Below, in pieces: positions 33,404-42,772 of a stretch of 64,000 bases of DNA (its first letter is position 1; each line of letters starts with the position of its first letter). The position numbers and the translations under genes were made by a program. Under the pieces are notes generated by a model. The model worked only from the letters and a program-made list of their open reading frames with translations, searched no databases and was not told the origin of the DNA. Source of the DNA: Vibrio atlanticus (GTDB taxonomy: Bacteria > Pseudomonadota > Gammaproteobacteria > Enterobacterales > Vibrionaceae); the NCBI RefSeq assembly GCF_024347315.1, contig NZ_AP025460.1:2170001-2234000 (forward strand), written 5' to 3'.

Positions 33404-34993
33404 GTGAACAAGGCCATTGAAATCAAAAAGCTGGGAACTATTGAGGTCATCAATTCATCCGTTCCTTACTCGCAAGATCCAACCAGCGTATTTCATACTT
33501 TGTGTGAAAACAAAACAGACAGTTTGCTGTTGGAATCGGCTGAGATTGAATCTAAACAGAACCTGACAAGCCTACTCCTTATCGACTCTGCTGTTCGCAT
33601 CGTATGTCGCGGACATGAAGTAACTTTTCAAGCATTGACTGAAAACGGTCAAGCGCTAATTGAACACCTTACTCAAAACGTTAAAGCAGACATTAAATCT
33701 GACCTGACTGATAACGTTTTGACGCTCACTTTTGTCGAGCCAAGCAATGAATTAGATGAAGACTCACGTTTAAGAGAAGCCTCTTCATTCGACGCACTGC
33801 GTTTAGTTCAGCACAGCTTTGAGCAAGACGCGGATAATAAACACGCGTTATTCATGGCGGGCCTATTCGCTTACGACATCGTGGCAAACTTTGAACCACT
33901 CGGTGATGCTGAAGCAACCAACAATTGTCCTGACTTTGTATTCTACGTTGCAGAAACACTGTTGCGTTTCGACCACCAAGAGAACGAAGGCCTACTTCAT
34001 GCGAGCTTGTTTGCTCAAGATGAAAGCATCAAAGCGCAATTAACTGAGCGCCTAGCCGACATTCAAACACAGTGTCAGTCATTGAAAGCCATCACCGAAG
34101 TTACGCCACTCGACAACGTTGACGCTATACCGAGTGTTTCAGATGAAGACTTCTGCCAAACGGTTCGTGATTTAAAAGAATACGTCGTTAAAGGCGATGT
34201 ATTCCAAGTGGTACCTTCACGTCGCTTTACGCTACCTTGCCCTGCTCCACTGGCGGCTTACAAAGAACTCAAGCAAAGTAATCCAAGCCCTTACATGTTC
34301 TACATGCAAGACGAGCTGTTTACTCTGTTTGGTGCTTCTCCAGAAAGTGCACTGAAGTACGAAACTGAAACCAACCAAATCGAAATTTACCCAATTGCAG
34401 GTACTCGTCGTCGCGGTAAACGCCCAGACGGTCAAATCGATTTCGACCTAGATAGCCGTATCGAACTTGAACTGCGTACCGACAAGAAAGAAAACGCGGA
34501 GCACATGATGCTAGTCGACCTAGCGCGTAACGATGTGGCACGTATTGCTGAAGCTGGCACTCGCCACGTAGCAGACCTACTGCAAGTTGACCGCTACAGC
34601 CACGTAATGCACTTGGTTTCTCGTGTTGTTGGTCAGCTCCGTGAAGACTTAGATGCTCTGCACGCTTACCAAGCTTGTATGAACATGGGGACTCTAACGG
34701 GCGCACCAAAAATCCGCGCAATGCAGCTTATCCGTGACGTAGAAAAAACGCGTCGTGGTAGCTACGGTGGTGCAGTCGGTTACCTAACCGGTGAAGGCAC
34801 TTTAGATACTTGTATCGTAATTCGCTCTGCTTACGTTGAAGATGGCGTAGCACAAGTGCAAGCGGGCGCGGGCGTGGTGTTCGACTCTGACCCACAAGCA
34901 GAAGCAGATGAAACTCGCGGCAAAGCTCAAGCGGTCATCTCTGCGATTCAAGCAGCTCATACTAAAAACCTAACAAGTAATAAGGAGTCGTAA
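33404..34993 (+). CDS. trpE: Anthranilate synthase component I
   Basis: TrpE converts chorismate and ammonia, delivered by TrpG, to anthranilate. The 529-residue protein has the LLLESAEI element near residue 35 that forms the tryptophan feedback site. It also has the chorismate-binding core (FGASPESALKYE, IYPIAGTRRRGK, ELRTDKKENAEHMMLVDLARND, GAPKIRAMQLI). I start at the GTG at 33404 because AAAGGAGG lies 4 bases upstream. The frame is open from an ATG 63 bases earlier, but that would bury this ribosome binding site. Confidence 0.95.
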   Translation: MNKAIEIKKLGTIEVINSSVPYSQDPTSVFHTLCENKTDSLLLESAEIESKQNLTSLLLIDSAVRIVCRGHEVTFQALTENGQALIEHLTQNVKADIKSDLTDNVLTLTFVEPSNELDEDSRLREASSFDALRLVQHSFEQDADNKHALFMAGLFAYDIVANFEPLGDAEATNNCPDFVFYVAETLLRFDHQENEGLLHASLFAQDESIKAQLTERLADIQTQCQSLKAITEVTPLDNVDAIPSVSDEDFCQTVRDLKEYVVKGDVFQVVPSRRFTLPCPAPLAAYKELKQSNPSPYMFYMQDELFTLFGASPESALKYETETNQIEIYPIAGTRRRGKRPDGQIDFDLDSRIELELRTDKKENAEHMMLVDLARNDVARIAEAGTRHVADLLQVDRYSHVMHLVSRVVGQLREDLDALHAYQACMNMGTLTGAPKIRAMQLIRDVEKTRRGSYGGAVGYLTGEGTLDTCIVIRSAYVEDGVAQVQAGAGVVFDSDPQAEADETRGKAQAVISAIQAAHTKNLTSNKES

Positions 34994-34995
34994 TC

Positions 34996-35640
34996 ATGGC
35001 TGATATTGTATTCATCGATAACTTCGACTCGTTCACTTACAACCTTGTAGACCAGTTTCGTTCACTGGGTCACAGCGTGAAAATTTACCGTAACAACATT
35101 CCGGCAAAGGTTGTTGAAGCGGCGATCAACAAACTAGACAACCCTGTTGCACTGCTTTCGCCAGGCCCAGGCGCTCCGGCTGATGCGGGCTGCATGCCTG
35201 AGCTGATTCAGCTACTAAAAGGCAAAGTGCCAATGATTGGTATTTGCTTAGGCCACCAAGCGATTGTTGAAGCCTACGGTGGCACCGTTGCAGGCGCTGG
35301 CGAAATCATTCATGGTAAGGTGTCGATGATGGAACACCAAAATCATGCGACTTACCAAGGCTTACCTTCGCCGCTGGCTATCGCTCGCTACCACTCTTTA
35401 GTAGCAACGCATGTATCTGATAGCCTAACGGTGACCGCTGAAGTCGATGATTTGGTAATGTCTGTGGTTCAAGAACAAGACAAGGTTTGTGGATTCCAAT
35501 TCCACCCTGAATCAATTATGACGACCTACGGTGCAACGCTTCTTGCGAACGCTATCGAATGGGCTCTTGAGAAACCTATTCATTTAGAGAAAAGCTCTCC
35601 CCTTGAGAAGACAGCGACTCTTGACCAAAAGACTAACTAG
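34996..35640 (+). CDS. trpG: Anthranilate synthase component II (glutamine amidotransferase)
   Basis: TrpG releases ammonia from glutamine for TrpE. The 214-residue class I amidotransferase has the nucleophile Cys84 in IGICLGHQ and the His-Glu pair in FQFHPES. It is a separate gene, unlike the trpGD fusion of E. coli. It starts 2 bases after trpE ends, so the two subunits are translationally coupled. The last ~25 residues are a Lys/Glu/Ser-rich extension. Confidence 0.95.
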   Translation: MADIVFIDNFDSFTYNLVDQFRSLGHSVKIYRNNIPAKVVEAAINKLDNPVALLSPGPGAPADAGCMPELIQLLKGKVPMIGICLGHQAIVEAYGGTVAGAGEIIHGKVSMMEHQNHATYQGLPSPLAIARYHSLVATHVSDSLTVTAEVDDLVMSVVQEQDKVCGFQFHPESIMTTYGATLLANAIEWALEKPIHLEKSSPLEKTATLDQKTN

Positions 35641-35649
35641 GAAACGATC

Positions 35650-36645
35650 ATGGAACAGATTAATAAACTTTACGAACAGCAGTCTCTTACTCAAGAAGAA
35701 AGCCAACAGTTATTTGATGTGATCATCAAGGGTGAACTTGACCCAATCTTGATGGCTTCTGCTCTGACTGCATTGAAAATCAAAGGCGAAACGCCTGATG
35801 AGATCGCTGGCGCGGCGAAAGCACTGCTTGCCAATGCAAACCCGTTCCCACGCCCTGATTACGATTTCGCTGACATCGTAGGTACAGGTGGCGACGGTCA
35901 CAACACCATCAACATTTCTACAACTTCTGCATTTGTAGCAGCAGCGTGTGGCTTAAAAGTCGCGAAGCACGGTAATCGCAGTGTATCGAGCAAATCAGGC
36001 TCTTCTGACCTACTGGATTCGTTTGGCATCAACCTAGCGATGACCGCGGAAGACACTCGTACGGCTGTCGATGAGCTTGGCGTAGCATTCCTATTTGCTC
36101 CGCAATACCACGGTGGCGTGCGTCACGCGATGCCTGTTCGTCAAACTATGAAAACACGTACTATCTTCAACATCCTTGGCCCACTGATTAACCCTGCTCG
36201 CCCTAACATCGAGTTAATGGGTGTTTACAGCAAAGAGCTAGTACGCCCTATCGCGGAAACCATGCTGCAAATGGGTATGAAGCGCGCGGCAGTTGTTCAC
36301 GGTAGCGGCCTTGATGAAGTAGCTATTCACGGCGAAACCATCGTTGCTGAAATTAAAGATGGCGAAATTCACGAGTACACCGTGACACCGGCTGACTTTG
36401 GTTTGAACACTCACCCTCTTGAAGCAATCAAGGGTGGCGAGCCAGAAGAGAACAAAGCCATCACAACCGATATCCTTACGGGTAAAGGCACTGATGCTCA
36501 AGTTGGCGCAGTGGCCGTCAACGTTGCTCTATTGATGCGTCTATTTGGTCACGAAGATCTAAAAGCCAACGCACAGCAAGCGATTGACGCGATGAACTCT
36601 GGCAAAGCGTACGAGCTTGTACAAAAGCTTGCTGCGCACGCCTAA
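35650..36645 (+). CDS. trpD: Anthranilate phosphoribosyltransferase
   Basis: TrpD transfers phosphoribose from PRPP to anthranilate. The 331-residue protein has the PRPP-binding segments [20 protein letters not shown] and [18 protein letters not shown], and the anthranilate-site VHGSGLDE. It is the third structural gene of the operon, nine bases after trpG. Confidence 0.96.
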   Translation: MEQINKLYEQQSLTQEESQQLFDVIIKGELDPILMASALTALKIKGETPDEIAGAAKALLANANPFPRPDYDFADIVGTGGDGHNTINISTTSAFVAAACGLKVAKHGNRSVSSKSGSSDLLDSFGINLAMTAEDTRTAVDELGVAFLFAPQYHGGVRHAMPVRQTMKTRTIFNILGPLINPARPNIELMGVYSKELVRPIAETMLQMGMKRAAVVHGSGLDEVAIHGETIVAEIKDGEIHEYTVTPADFGLNTHPLEAIKGGEPEENKAITTDILTGKGTDAQVGAVAVNVALLMRLFGHEDLKANAQQAIDAMNSGKAYELVQKLAAHA

Positions 36646-36670
36646 CGAACGACGAATTGAGACAAAGAAC

Positions 36671-38134
36671 ATGACACAGACTACCGATAAACTGTCGACC
36701 CACGTTTCAGTCAAAGAAGCTGAAATGGCGGAAGTACTAGCAAAAATCGTTCGTGACAAATACCAATGGGTTGAAGCGCGTAAGCAGACCCAACCACTGG
36801 ACGAGTTTAAAGCGGCGTTAACCGCAACAGACCGCAGCTTTTATGATGCTCTGAGCGGTGAACAAACCGTTTTCATCACTGAATGTAAGAAGGCATCTCC
36901 GTCTAAAGGTTTAATCCGTGACGAGTTTGATTTGGACTACATTGCATCGGTTTACAACAACCACGCCAACGCGATTTCAGTGCTGACAGACGAGAAATAC
37001 TTCCAAGGTGACTTTGAGTTTTTACCTAAGGTTCGCAGCATTGCTAAGCAGCCTATCCTGTGTAAAGACTTCATGGTTGATACCTACCAAGTTTACTTAG
37101 CTCGTCACTACTCTGCAGATGCTATCTTGTTGATGCTATCGGTATTAGATGACGAAGAGTACCAAGCACTGGCGGAAGTTGCTCACTCGCTCAACATGGG
37201 TGTACTAACCGAAGTCAGTAACGAAGAAGAGCTTCACCGCGCAGTCGCTTTAAAAGCAAAAGTGATCGGTATTAATAACCGTAACCTGCGTGACCTTTCG
37301 ACGGATTTGAACCGTACTAAAGAGTTGGCTCCGCTGGTTCGCGAACTGGCTCCAAACGCAGTCGTGATTTCAGAGTCTGGCATCTACACACATCAACAAG
37401 TTCGAGACCTTTCAACGTTTGCAGATGGTTTCTTAATCGGCAGCTCTCTGATGGCTGAAAAGAACCTAGAGCTTGCAGTGCGTAAAGTAACACTCGGTGA
37501 AAACAAGGTGTGTGGTTTAACTCACTCTGACGATGCCGCGAAGGCTTATCAAGCTGGTGCGGTGTTCGGTGGTTTGATTTTCGTTGAAGCGTCTAAGCGT
37601 CATGTGGATATCGAAGCGGCTCGTTTAACCATGAGTGGCGCACCGCTGAACTACGTGGGTGTGTTCCAAAACCACAGCGTAGTAGACGTTGAAAAAACGG
37701 TATCTGAGCTAGGCCTATTCGCTGTGCAACTGCACGGTGATGAGTCTCAAGCATTTGTCGATGAGTTGAAACAATCACTGCCTGAAAGCGTTGAGATTTG
37801 GAAAGCTTACGGTGTTGCTTGCAGTGCTGAAAACGGCGCTGAAAACGGCGCTAAAAGCGCGCTACCAGAATTACTGAAAAGCAACGTGACTCGTCACCTG
37901 CTAGATACTAAAGTAGGTTCTCAAACGGGTGGTACAGGTCAAGCGTTCGATTGGAGCCTAATCAACAACCAAAGCGCAATCATGTTGGCGGGTGGCCTAA
38001 ACCCAGACAATGCTAACCAAGCAGCGAAACTAGGCTGCTTAGGGCTAGACCTAAACTCAGGCGTTGAATCAGCTCCAGGTAAAAAAGACGCAGACAAACT
38101 GCAACGCGCTTTTGCAGCGATTCGTAATTACTAG
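36671..38134 (+). CDS. trpCF: Bifunctional indole-3-glycerol-phosphate synthase / phosphoribosylanthranilate isomerase
   Basis: This is a fused enzyme of 487 residues catalysing two consecutive steps. Residues up to about 255 are the IGPS barrel (TECKKASPSKGLI, PILCKDFMVD, VISESGI). The rest is the PRAI barrel (KVCGLTHSDDA, VQLHGDE, MLAGGLNPDN). Within the second domain a short ENGA-ENGA-KSA repeat looks like a small local duplication. I use the ATG at 36671; the frame is open upstream through the end of trpD. Confidence 0.95.
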   Translation: MTQTTDKLSTHVSVKEAEMAEVLAKIVRDKYQWVEARKQTQPLDEFKAALTATDRSFYDALSGEQTVFITECKKASPSKGLIRDEFDLDYIASVYNNHANAISVLTDEKYFQGDFEFLPKVRSIAKQPILCKDFMVDTYQVYLARHYSADAILLMLSVLDDEEYQALAEVAHSLNMGVLTEVSNEEELHRAVALKAKVIGINNRNLRDLSTDLNRTKELAPLVRELAPNAVVISESGIYTHQQVRDLSTFADGFLIGSSLMAEKNLELAVRKVTLGENKVCGLTHSDDAAKAYQAGAVFGGLIFVEASKRHVDIEAARLTMSGAPLNYVGVFQNHSVVDVEKTVSELGLFAVQLHGDESQAFVDELKQSLPESVEIWKAYGVACSAENGAENGAKSALPELLKSNVTRHLLDTKVGSQTGGTGQAFDWSLINNQSAIMLAGGLNPDNANQAAKLGCLGLDLNSGVESAPGKKDADKLQRAFAAIRNY

Positions 38135-38265
38135 TCCAAGCTCGGTGCTAGAAATTAGAAAGCAGAAACTAAAAACATATTTGTGAGCTTTGCCTTTTGC
38201 GAAGCTCAAGCAAGATTAAATGACTTGGTGTGAATACACATCGATAGAATTGAAGGAATAACACA

Positions 38266-39456
38266 ATGGCTAAACTCGATGCCTACTTTGGTGAATACGG
38301 TGGTCAATACGTACCGCAGATCCTAGTGCCAGCACTAGACCAACTGGAACAAGCATTTATCGATGCACAAGCAGATCCTGAGTTCCGCAGTGAATTCATG
38401 ACGCTTCTACAAGAGTACGCAGGTCGTCCAACGGCACTAACGCTAACGCGTAACCTGACCAAAGGTACAAAAACCAAACTGTACCTAAAGCGTGAAGATC
38501 TCCTTCACGGTGGTGCTCACAAGACAAACCAAGTTCTTGGTCAAGCATTGCTAGCAAAACGTATGGGTAAACAGGAAATCATCGCTGAAACTGGCGCAGG
38601 CCAACATGGTGTTGCAACGGCTCTAGCTTGTGCTCTATTGGGCCTTAAGTGTCGTGTTTACATGGGTGCAAAAGACGTTGAACGTCAAAGCCCGAACGTG
38701 TTCCGTATGAAGCTAATGGGCGCAGAGGTTATCCCTGTTCATTCTGGCTCTTCAACGCTAAAAGATGCATGTAACGAAGCACTACGTGACTGGTCTGCAA
38801 CTTATGAAGACGCGCACTACCTATTGGGTACTGCGGCTGGCCCTCACCCATTCCCAACGATTGTTCGCGATTTCCAACGCATGATTGGCGAAGAAACGAA
38901 AAACCAAATTCTAGCTCGTGAAGGTCGCCTTCCTGATGCGGTTATTGCTTGCGTCGGCGGTGGTTCAAACGCTATCGGTATGTTCGCTGACTTCATTGAA
39001 GAAGAGTCTGTTCGCCTGATCGGTGTAGAGCCTGCTGGTAAAGGTATTGATACCGACCAACACGGCGCGCCGCTTAAGCATGGCAAAACGGGTATCTTCT
39101 TCGGTATGAAAGCACCACTGATGCAAGATGAGAACGGCCAAGTAGAAGAGTCTTATTCGGTTTCTGCGGGCCTAGATTTCCCATCAGTTGGTCCTCAACA
39201 CGCGCACCTAAATGCTATTGGCCGTGCTGAATACGACAACGTAACCGATGATGAAGCGCTAGAAGCGTTCCAATTGATTGCACGCAAAGAAGGTATTATC
39301 GCAGCGCTAGAGTCATCTCATGCTGTCGCTCACGCTGTCAAAATGGCTCACGACGACCCAGAGAAAGAACAGCTATTAGTCGTTAACTTATCTGGTCGTG
39401 GTGACAAAGACATTTTCTCTGTACACGACATTCTTAAAGAGAAAGGAGCATTATAA
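38266..39456 (+). CDS. trpB: Tryptophan synthase beta subunit
   Basis: TrpB joins indole and serine with PLP to make tryptophan. The 396-residue protein has the PLP lysine Lys86 in HGGAHKTNQ, the phosphate-binding [12 protein letters not shown], and the [18 protein letters not shown] loop. A 131-base gap separates it from trpCF and may hold an internal promoter. Its stop overlaps the trpA start by one base. Confidence 0.97.
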   Translation: MAKLDAYFGEYGGQYVPQILVPALDQLEQAFIDAQADPEFRSEFMTLLQEYAGRPTALTLTRNLTKGTKTKLYLKREDLLHGGAHKTNQVLGQALLAKRMGKQEIIAETGAGQHGVATALACALLGLKCRVYMGAKDVERQSPNVFRMKLMGAEVIPVHSGSSTLKDACNEALRDWSATYEDAHYLLGTAAGPHPFPTIVRDFQRMIGEETKNQILAREGRLPDAVIACVGGGSNAIGMFADFIEEESVRLIGVEPAGKGIDTDQHGAPLKHGKTGIFFGMKAPLMQDENGQVEESYSVSAGLDFPSVGPQHAHLNAIGRAEYDNVTDDEALEAFQLIARKEGIIAALESSHAVAHAVKMAHDDPEKEQLLVVNLSGRGDKDIFSVHDILKEKGAL

Positions 39457-40262
39457 TGGATCGCTATCAATCACTCTTCACTCGCTTAGCTGAAAAGAAT
39501 CAGGGCGCATTCGTACCATTCGTAACGGTTGGCGATCCTAACCCTGAGCAGTCTCTTAAGATCATGGAAACGCTAGTTGAGGCGGGTGCTGACGCACTTG
39601 AGCTTGGTATTCCATTCTCAGATCCGCTTGCAGATGGCCCGACAATCCAAGGCGCAAACATTCGCGCGTTAGATTCAAAAGTAACGCCAGATGTGTGCTT
39701 CGATCTTATCGGTCAAATTCGTGCTAAATACCCAGAGCTACCAATCGGCCTACTGATGTACGCAAACCTGGTTTACGCACGTGGTATAGAAAATTTTTAC
39801 GAACGCTGCGCAAAAGCAGGTATCGATTCAGTATTGATTGCTGATGTACCTACCAATGAAAGCGGTGAATTTGTTGCTGCAGCTGAAAAGTTTGGCGTTC
39901 ACCCAATCTTTATTGCTCCACCAACAGCAAGCGATGAAACGCTTCAATCTGTGTCTGAGCTAGGTGGCGGCTACACTTACCTACTTTCTCGCTCAGGCGT
40001 AACGGGCGCAGAAACAAAAGCAAACATGCCAGTAACGGCACTGCTTGATCGCTTGAACAAGTTCGATGCGCCACCAGCACTGCTTGGTTTCGGTATCTCG
40101 GCTCCTGAACAAGTGAAAGAAGCGATTGTAGCTGGCGCTGCAGGTGCGATCTCTGGCTCAGCGGTTGTGAAAATCATTGAAAACAACGTTGAACAACCAG
40201 AAGCAATGCTTAAAGCACTTGCGGAGTTTGTTACGCCAATGAAAGCGGCAACGCAGAAATAA
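39456..40262 (+). CDS. trpA: Tryptophan synthase alpha subunit
   Basis: TrpA cleaves indole-3-glycerol phosphate and passes indole to TrpB through an internal tunnel. The 268-residue TIM barrel has the catalytic residues Glu49 ([15 protein letters not shown]) and Asp60. The flexible loop SRSGVTGAE binds substrate phosphate. It is the last trp gene. Its terminator, about 70 bases downstream, is interrupted by an insertion sequence. Confidence 0.97.
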   Translation: MDRYQSLFTRLAEKNQGAFVPFVTVGDPNPEQSLKIMETLVEAGADALELGIPFSDPLADGPTIQGANIRALDSKVTPDVCFDLIGQIRAKYPELPIGLLMYANLVYARGIENFYERCAKAGIDSVLIADVPTNESGEFVAAAEKFGVHPIFIAPPTASDETLQSVSELGGGYTYLLSRSGVTGAETKANMPVTALLDRLNKFDAPPALLGFGISAPEQVKEAIVAGAAGAISGSAVVKIIENNVEQPEAMLKALAEFVTPMKAATQK

Positions 40263-40328
40263 TCGACGGTCATTAAATAGACGTTCGTAATCAATGGTCG
40301 TTAAATAAAACCAGCGATTCAAATACTA

Positions 40329-40347
40329 AAAGGCTCCACAACTGTGG
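40329..40347. terminator. Left half of the split trpA/slipin bidirectional terminator, with 12-bp target duplication
   Basis: AAAAGGCTCCACA is followed by ACTGTGG and then the insertion sequence. The right half (CCACAACTGTGG, AGCC, T run) is at 41850-41871. Removing the element and one copy of CCACAACTGTGG (40336-40347 or 41850-41861) restores a 12-bp stem, AAAGGCTCCACA with TGTGGAGCCTTT, with an A/T-flanked two-base apex. Confidence 0.9.
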
Positions 40348-41849
40348 CTGTCTCTTGATCACAAGTCTGGTTAATCAAGAGACTTAGCGAGTTCATACCC
40401 TTCAAGGATGGTTTGTAACCTAAACCATCCTTGCCATAACGTCTTTATAGAAGCACGACCTGTTCGCTTGGTATTCTTCCAACCACCTAACCGAGCAATA
40501 CCGTTGTAAGCCCATGATATATTAGGCGCTTCTTTCGGTAGTTTTTTGCTCTCCAACTTGAGCCACATTAACTTCCACGCTTTGCCTTTTAATACCTGCT
40601 CACAACTGGTCTTAGATAACTCGTCTGATTCATTCATAAACCTCAATTGGAGTAACCGAGTCGCGATAAAAGCCAAAACGACGCTGAGCCTTTCTAAGTT
40701 ATCCTTACTTTGCATTCTCAGTTGCTCAACTTCAGTCCCTTCACTTTTCCAGACTTTATGAAAATCTTCTATTAGCCAGCGCCGCTCATAATAACTGACG
40801 ATTTTGAGTGCCTCTTCCTTGCTCGTTATCGGCTCTGAAGTCAGTAAGTGCCATGCGAGCTTATTACCACTCTCTCCTTGTTCTATACATCCCACGTAGT
40901 AAAGCGGAATGTTATCGAACTCTTTCTTGTTAGCAGGAGACTTGAGTGTCACGGGGGCATATTTGATATCTAAATGAGCCTTGCGAGCTTTACGACCGCC
41001 TTTTTGCGGTATTTCGAGCACTTTCTCTCCGGCTGATAACAGGGTAGAGGCATAGCTATAAAGACGATTATCATGCTCTTCAATACAGCGGCTTTGCATT
41101 GAGCGAACGAGGAACCTTTGTTGTTGCTCTCGCTTGTAAGTGAGGTATTCAAATAGGTCGGCTTCTCTATCGCACACAGAAATGACATCCGAAATTTTAT
41201 CGCCAAGTCGCTCAGCGACATGGCGAGAGGCTTGTTCCCACTTATAACTTTCTTTCTCTTTGTATGGTCGAGTCGCATGCTGGTGCCTTTGACCTCGCTT
41301 TTCTATATCACGAGTCCAGCGCTGTTGTTCAATTAAACCAATAACAGATTGAGTGTCGGGAGCAAAAAGTAAGGTTGAGTGTACGAACATGGCGCGATGT
41401 CGATTGCCTTGATTGGAGTGCCCGAGTTCATCTCGAATGCTGCGATGGGAGTAACTGAGAGAAGTGGTGTCTTCTAAGGCAAGAAGTGTCTGTTGCTCTA
41501 ATGCTTCTTGTGCAGTGACATAAAAACCCGCCTCTGCGATATCTTCTGCTTTGATTTGCTCATTACGGATGAAGCGATAAGCCCCTTCCATTTCAGCAGG
41601 GGAGATAATGAGTTTCGAGACGGGTACGCCAGGTTGCTCGGCCAGTGAGGCTGCGAGAGCAACGAGTCTTTGAGTGCGTCTAGGGTCATTAAGGTGGGCT
41701 TGACCGAACTGTTTTTGTGCCCAAAGGGTTGGCTCTATATAGGTCATGATAATCATCCTTGTCATTGCTTAGATGATCAGATCATGAAACCTAAAAATAG
41801 TTCAAAAAAATCCCCAAGCGTGGCTTAGGGATTTGTGTATAAGAGACAG
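40348..41849 (-). mobile_element. Tn5/IS50-like insertion sequence, copy 1 (1502 bp, IS4 family)
   Basis: The ends are CTGTCTCTTGATCACAAGT (left) and, read inward from the right, CTGTCTCTTATACACAAAT. The element carries one transposase gene on the minus strand and is flanked by a 12-bp duplication, CCACAACTGTGG. The left end has a GATC like the IS50 inside end. The right end shares its first 16 bases with the Tn5 mosaic end. On the minus strand, an internal hairpin with a T run (41804-41834) precedes the transposase promoter. A second, nearly identical copy lies at 55771-57273. Confidence 0.95.
40371..41747 (-). CDS. IS50-group transposase, copy 1
   Basis: This 458-residue DDE transposase is closely related in layout to Tn5 Tnp. 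It has DPRRTQRL, EGAYRFIRN and LEDTTSLSY with the first Asp. CDREADLFEYL carries the second Asp. YYERRWLIEDFHKVWKSEGTEVEQL is the Y(2)R(3)E(6)K signature with the catalytic Glu. The ATG at 41747 has AAGGA 8 bases upstream and is preferred; two ATGs lie 9 and 18 bases further upstream in frame. Two adjacent GATC sites (41775-41783) overlap a plausible promoter (TTGAAC, 18 bp, TCTGAT), so Dam methylation should limit expression as in IS50 and IS10. The gene is intact. Confidence 0.95.
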   Translation of the reverse strand: MTYIEPTLWAQKQFGQAHLNDPRRTQRLVALAASLAEQPGVPVSKLIISPAEMEGAYRFIRNEQIKAEDIAEAGFYVTAQEALEQQTLLALEDTTSLSYSHRSIRDELGHSNQGNRHRAMFVHSTLLFAPDTQSVIGLIEQQRWTRDIEKRGQRHQHATRPYKEKESYKWEQASRHVAERLGDKISDVISVCDREADLFEYLTYKREQQQRFLVRSMQSRCIEEHDNRLYSYASTLLSAGEKVLEIPQKGGRKARKAHLDIKYAPVTLKSPANKKEFDNIPLYYVGCIEQGESGNKLAWHLLTSEPITSKEEALKIVSYYERRWLIEDFHKVWKSEGTEVEQLRMQSKDNLERLSVVLAFIATRLLQLRFMNESDELSKTSCEQVLKGKAWKLMWLKLESKKLPKEAPNISWAYNGIARLGGWKNTKRTGRASIKTLWQGWFRLQTILEGYELAKSLD

Positions 41850-41892
41850 CCACAACTGTGGAGCCTTTTTTATTACTTTTCATTTGAGACAA

Positions 41893-42690
41893 TCACTCAT
41901 CGGCTTTCATCGCTTTCTTGATTGCAGCCTCATTGAGTGTTGCTTTGATCGGGTCCGTTATCTTCTCCACTAAATCGATGGGCATTGGGAAGATGATGGT
42001 GGAGGTTCTTTCGTTAGCCACCTCGGTTAACGTTTGCATATATCGCAATTGAATGGCGTTGGGCGCTTGATTTAGCACTTCGGCCGCTTCACGTAATTTA
42101 GTCGATGCTTCTAACTCACCCGTCGCATGTATCACCTTGGCTCGACGAGAACGTTCCGCCTCGGCTTGTTTAGCAAGAGCACGCACCATACTGTCATCAA
42201 GGTCGACATGCTTAATCTCGACATTGGCAATCTTGATCCCCCAGTTATCGGTGTGTTGGTCCAGTATCGCTTGTAAATCTCTATTGAGCTCTTCACGCTC
42301 AGACAGCAGCTCATCCAACTCATGCTGACCGAGCACCGAACGCAGCGTTGTTTGTGAAAGTTGGCTAGTCGCTTCAAGGTAATTCTCAACGTTGTTGATC
42401 GCCATCTTCGGATCCAGCACTCGGAAGTACACCACGGCATTCACCTTAACCGACACGTTATCGCGTGTGATCAAATCTTGTGTTGGAACATCCAAAACGA
42501 TAGTTCGTAGATCCACTCGCACAATTTGTTGGATAAAAGGAATGATGATAATCAACCCCGGTCCTTTGACGCCGTAAAAGCGCCCGAGGAAGAACACCAC
42601 TGCACGCTCGTATTCACGCAGCACTCTGAACATGCTGGCTATCAACAAGATAACGAGCACGATGACAATACCTATAGTGTGTATAAACAT
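41893..42690 (-). CDS. Slipin (stomatin/prohibitin-like SPFH protein)
   Basis: This 265-residue protein has one N-terminal membrane helix (about 5-22) and an SPFH domain ([47 protein letters not shown]). A coiled helical region ([17 protein letters not shown]) follows. Slipins form membrane-microdomain scaffolds, and bacterial slipin genes commonly neighbour an NfeD protease, which is the next gene here. It is a probable cleavage partner of that protease, by analogy with Pyrococcus PH1511/PH1510. Confidence 0.9.
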   Translation of the reverse strand: MFIHTIGIVIVLVILLIASMFRVLREYERAVVFFLGRFYGVKGPGLIIIIPFIQQIVRVDLRTIVLDVPTQDLITRDNVSVKVNAVVYFRVLDPKMAINNVENYLEATSQLSQTTLRSVLGQHELDELLSEREELNRDLQAILDQHTDNWGIKIANVEIKHVDLDDSMVRALAKQAEAERSRRAKVIHATGELEASTKLREAAEVLNQAPNAIQLRYMQTLTEVANERTSTIIFPMPIDLVEKITDPIKATLNEAAIKKAMKADE

Positions 42691-42772
42691 AACCGCCCCC
42701 TAATGGTAACGATGGATAAGCAATTAATAATTCAATAACGTTTGTACTAGCATTCCACGCTAACAGTCCGCG

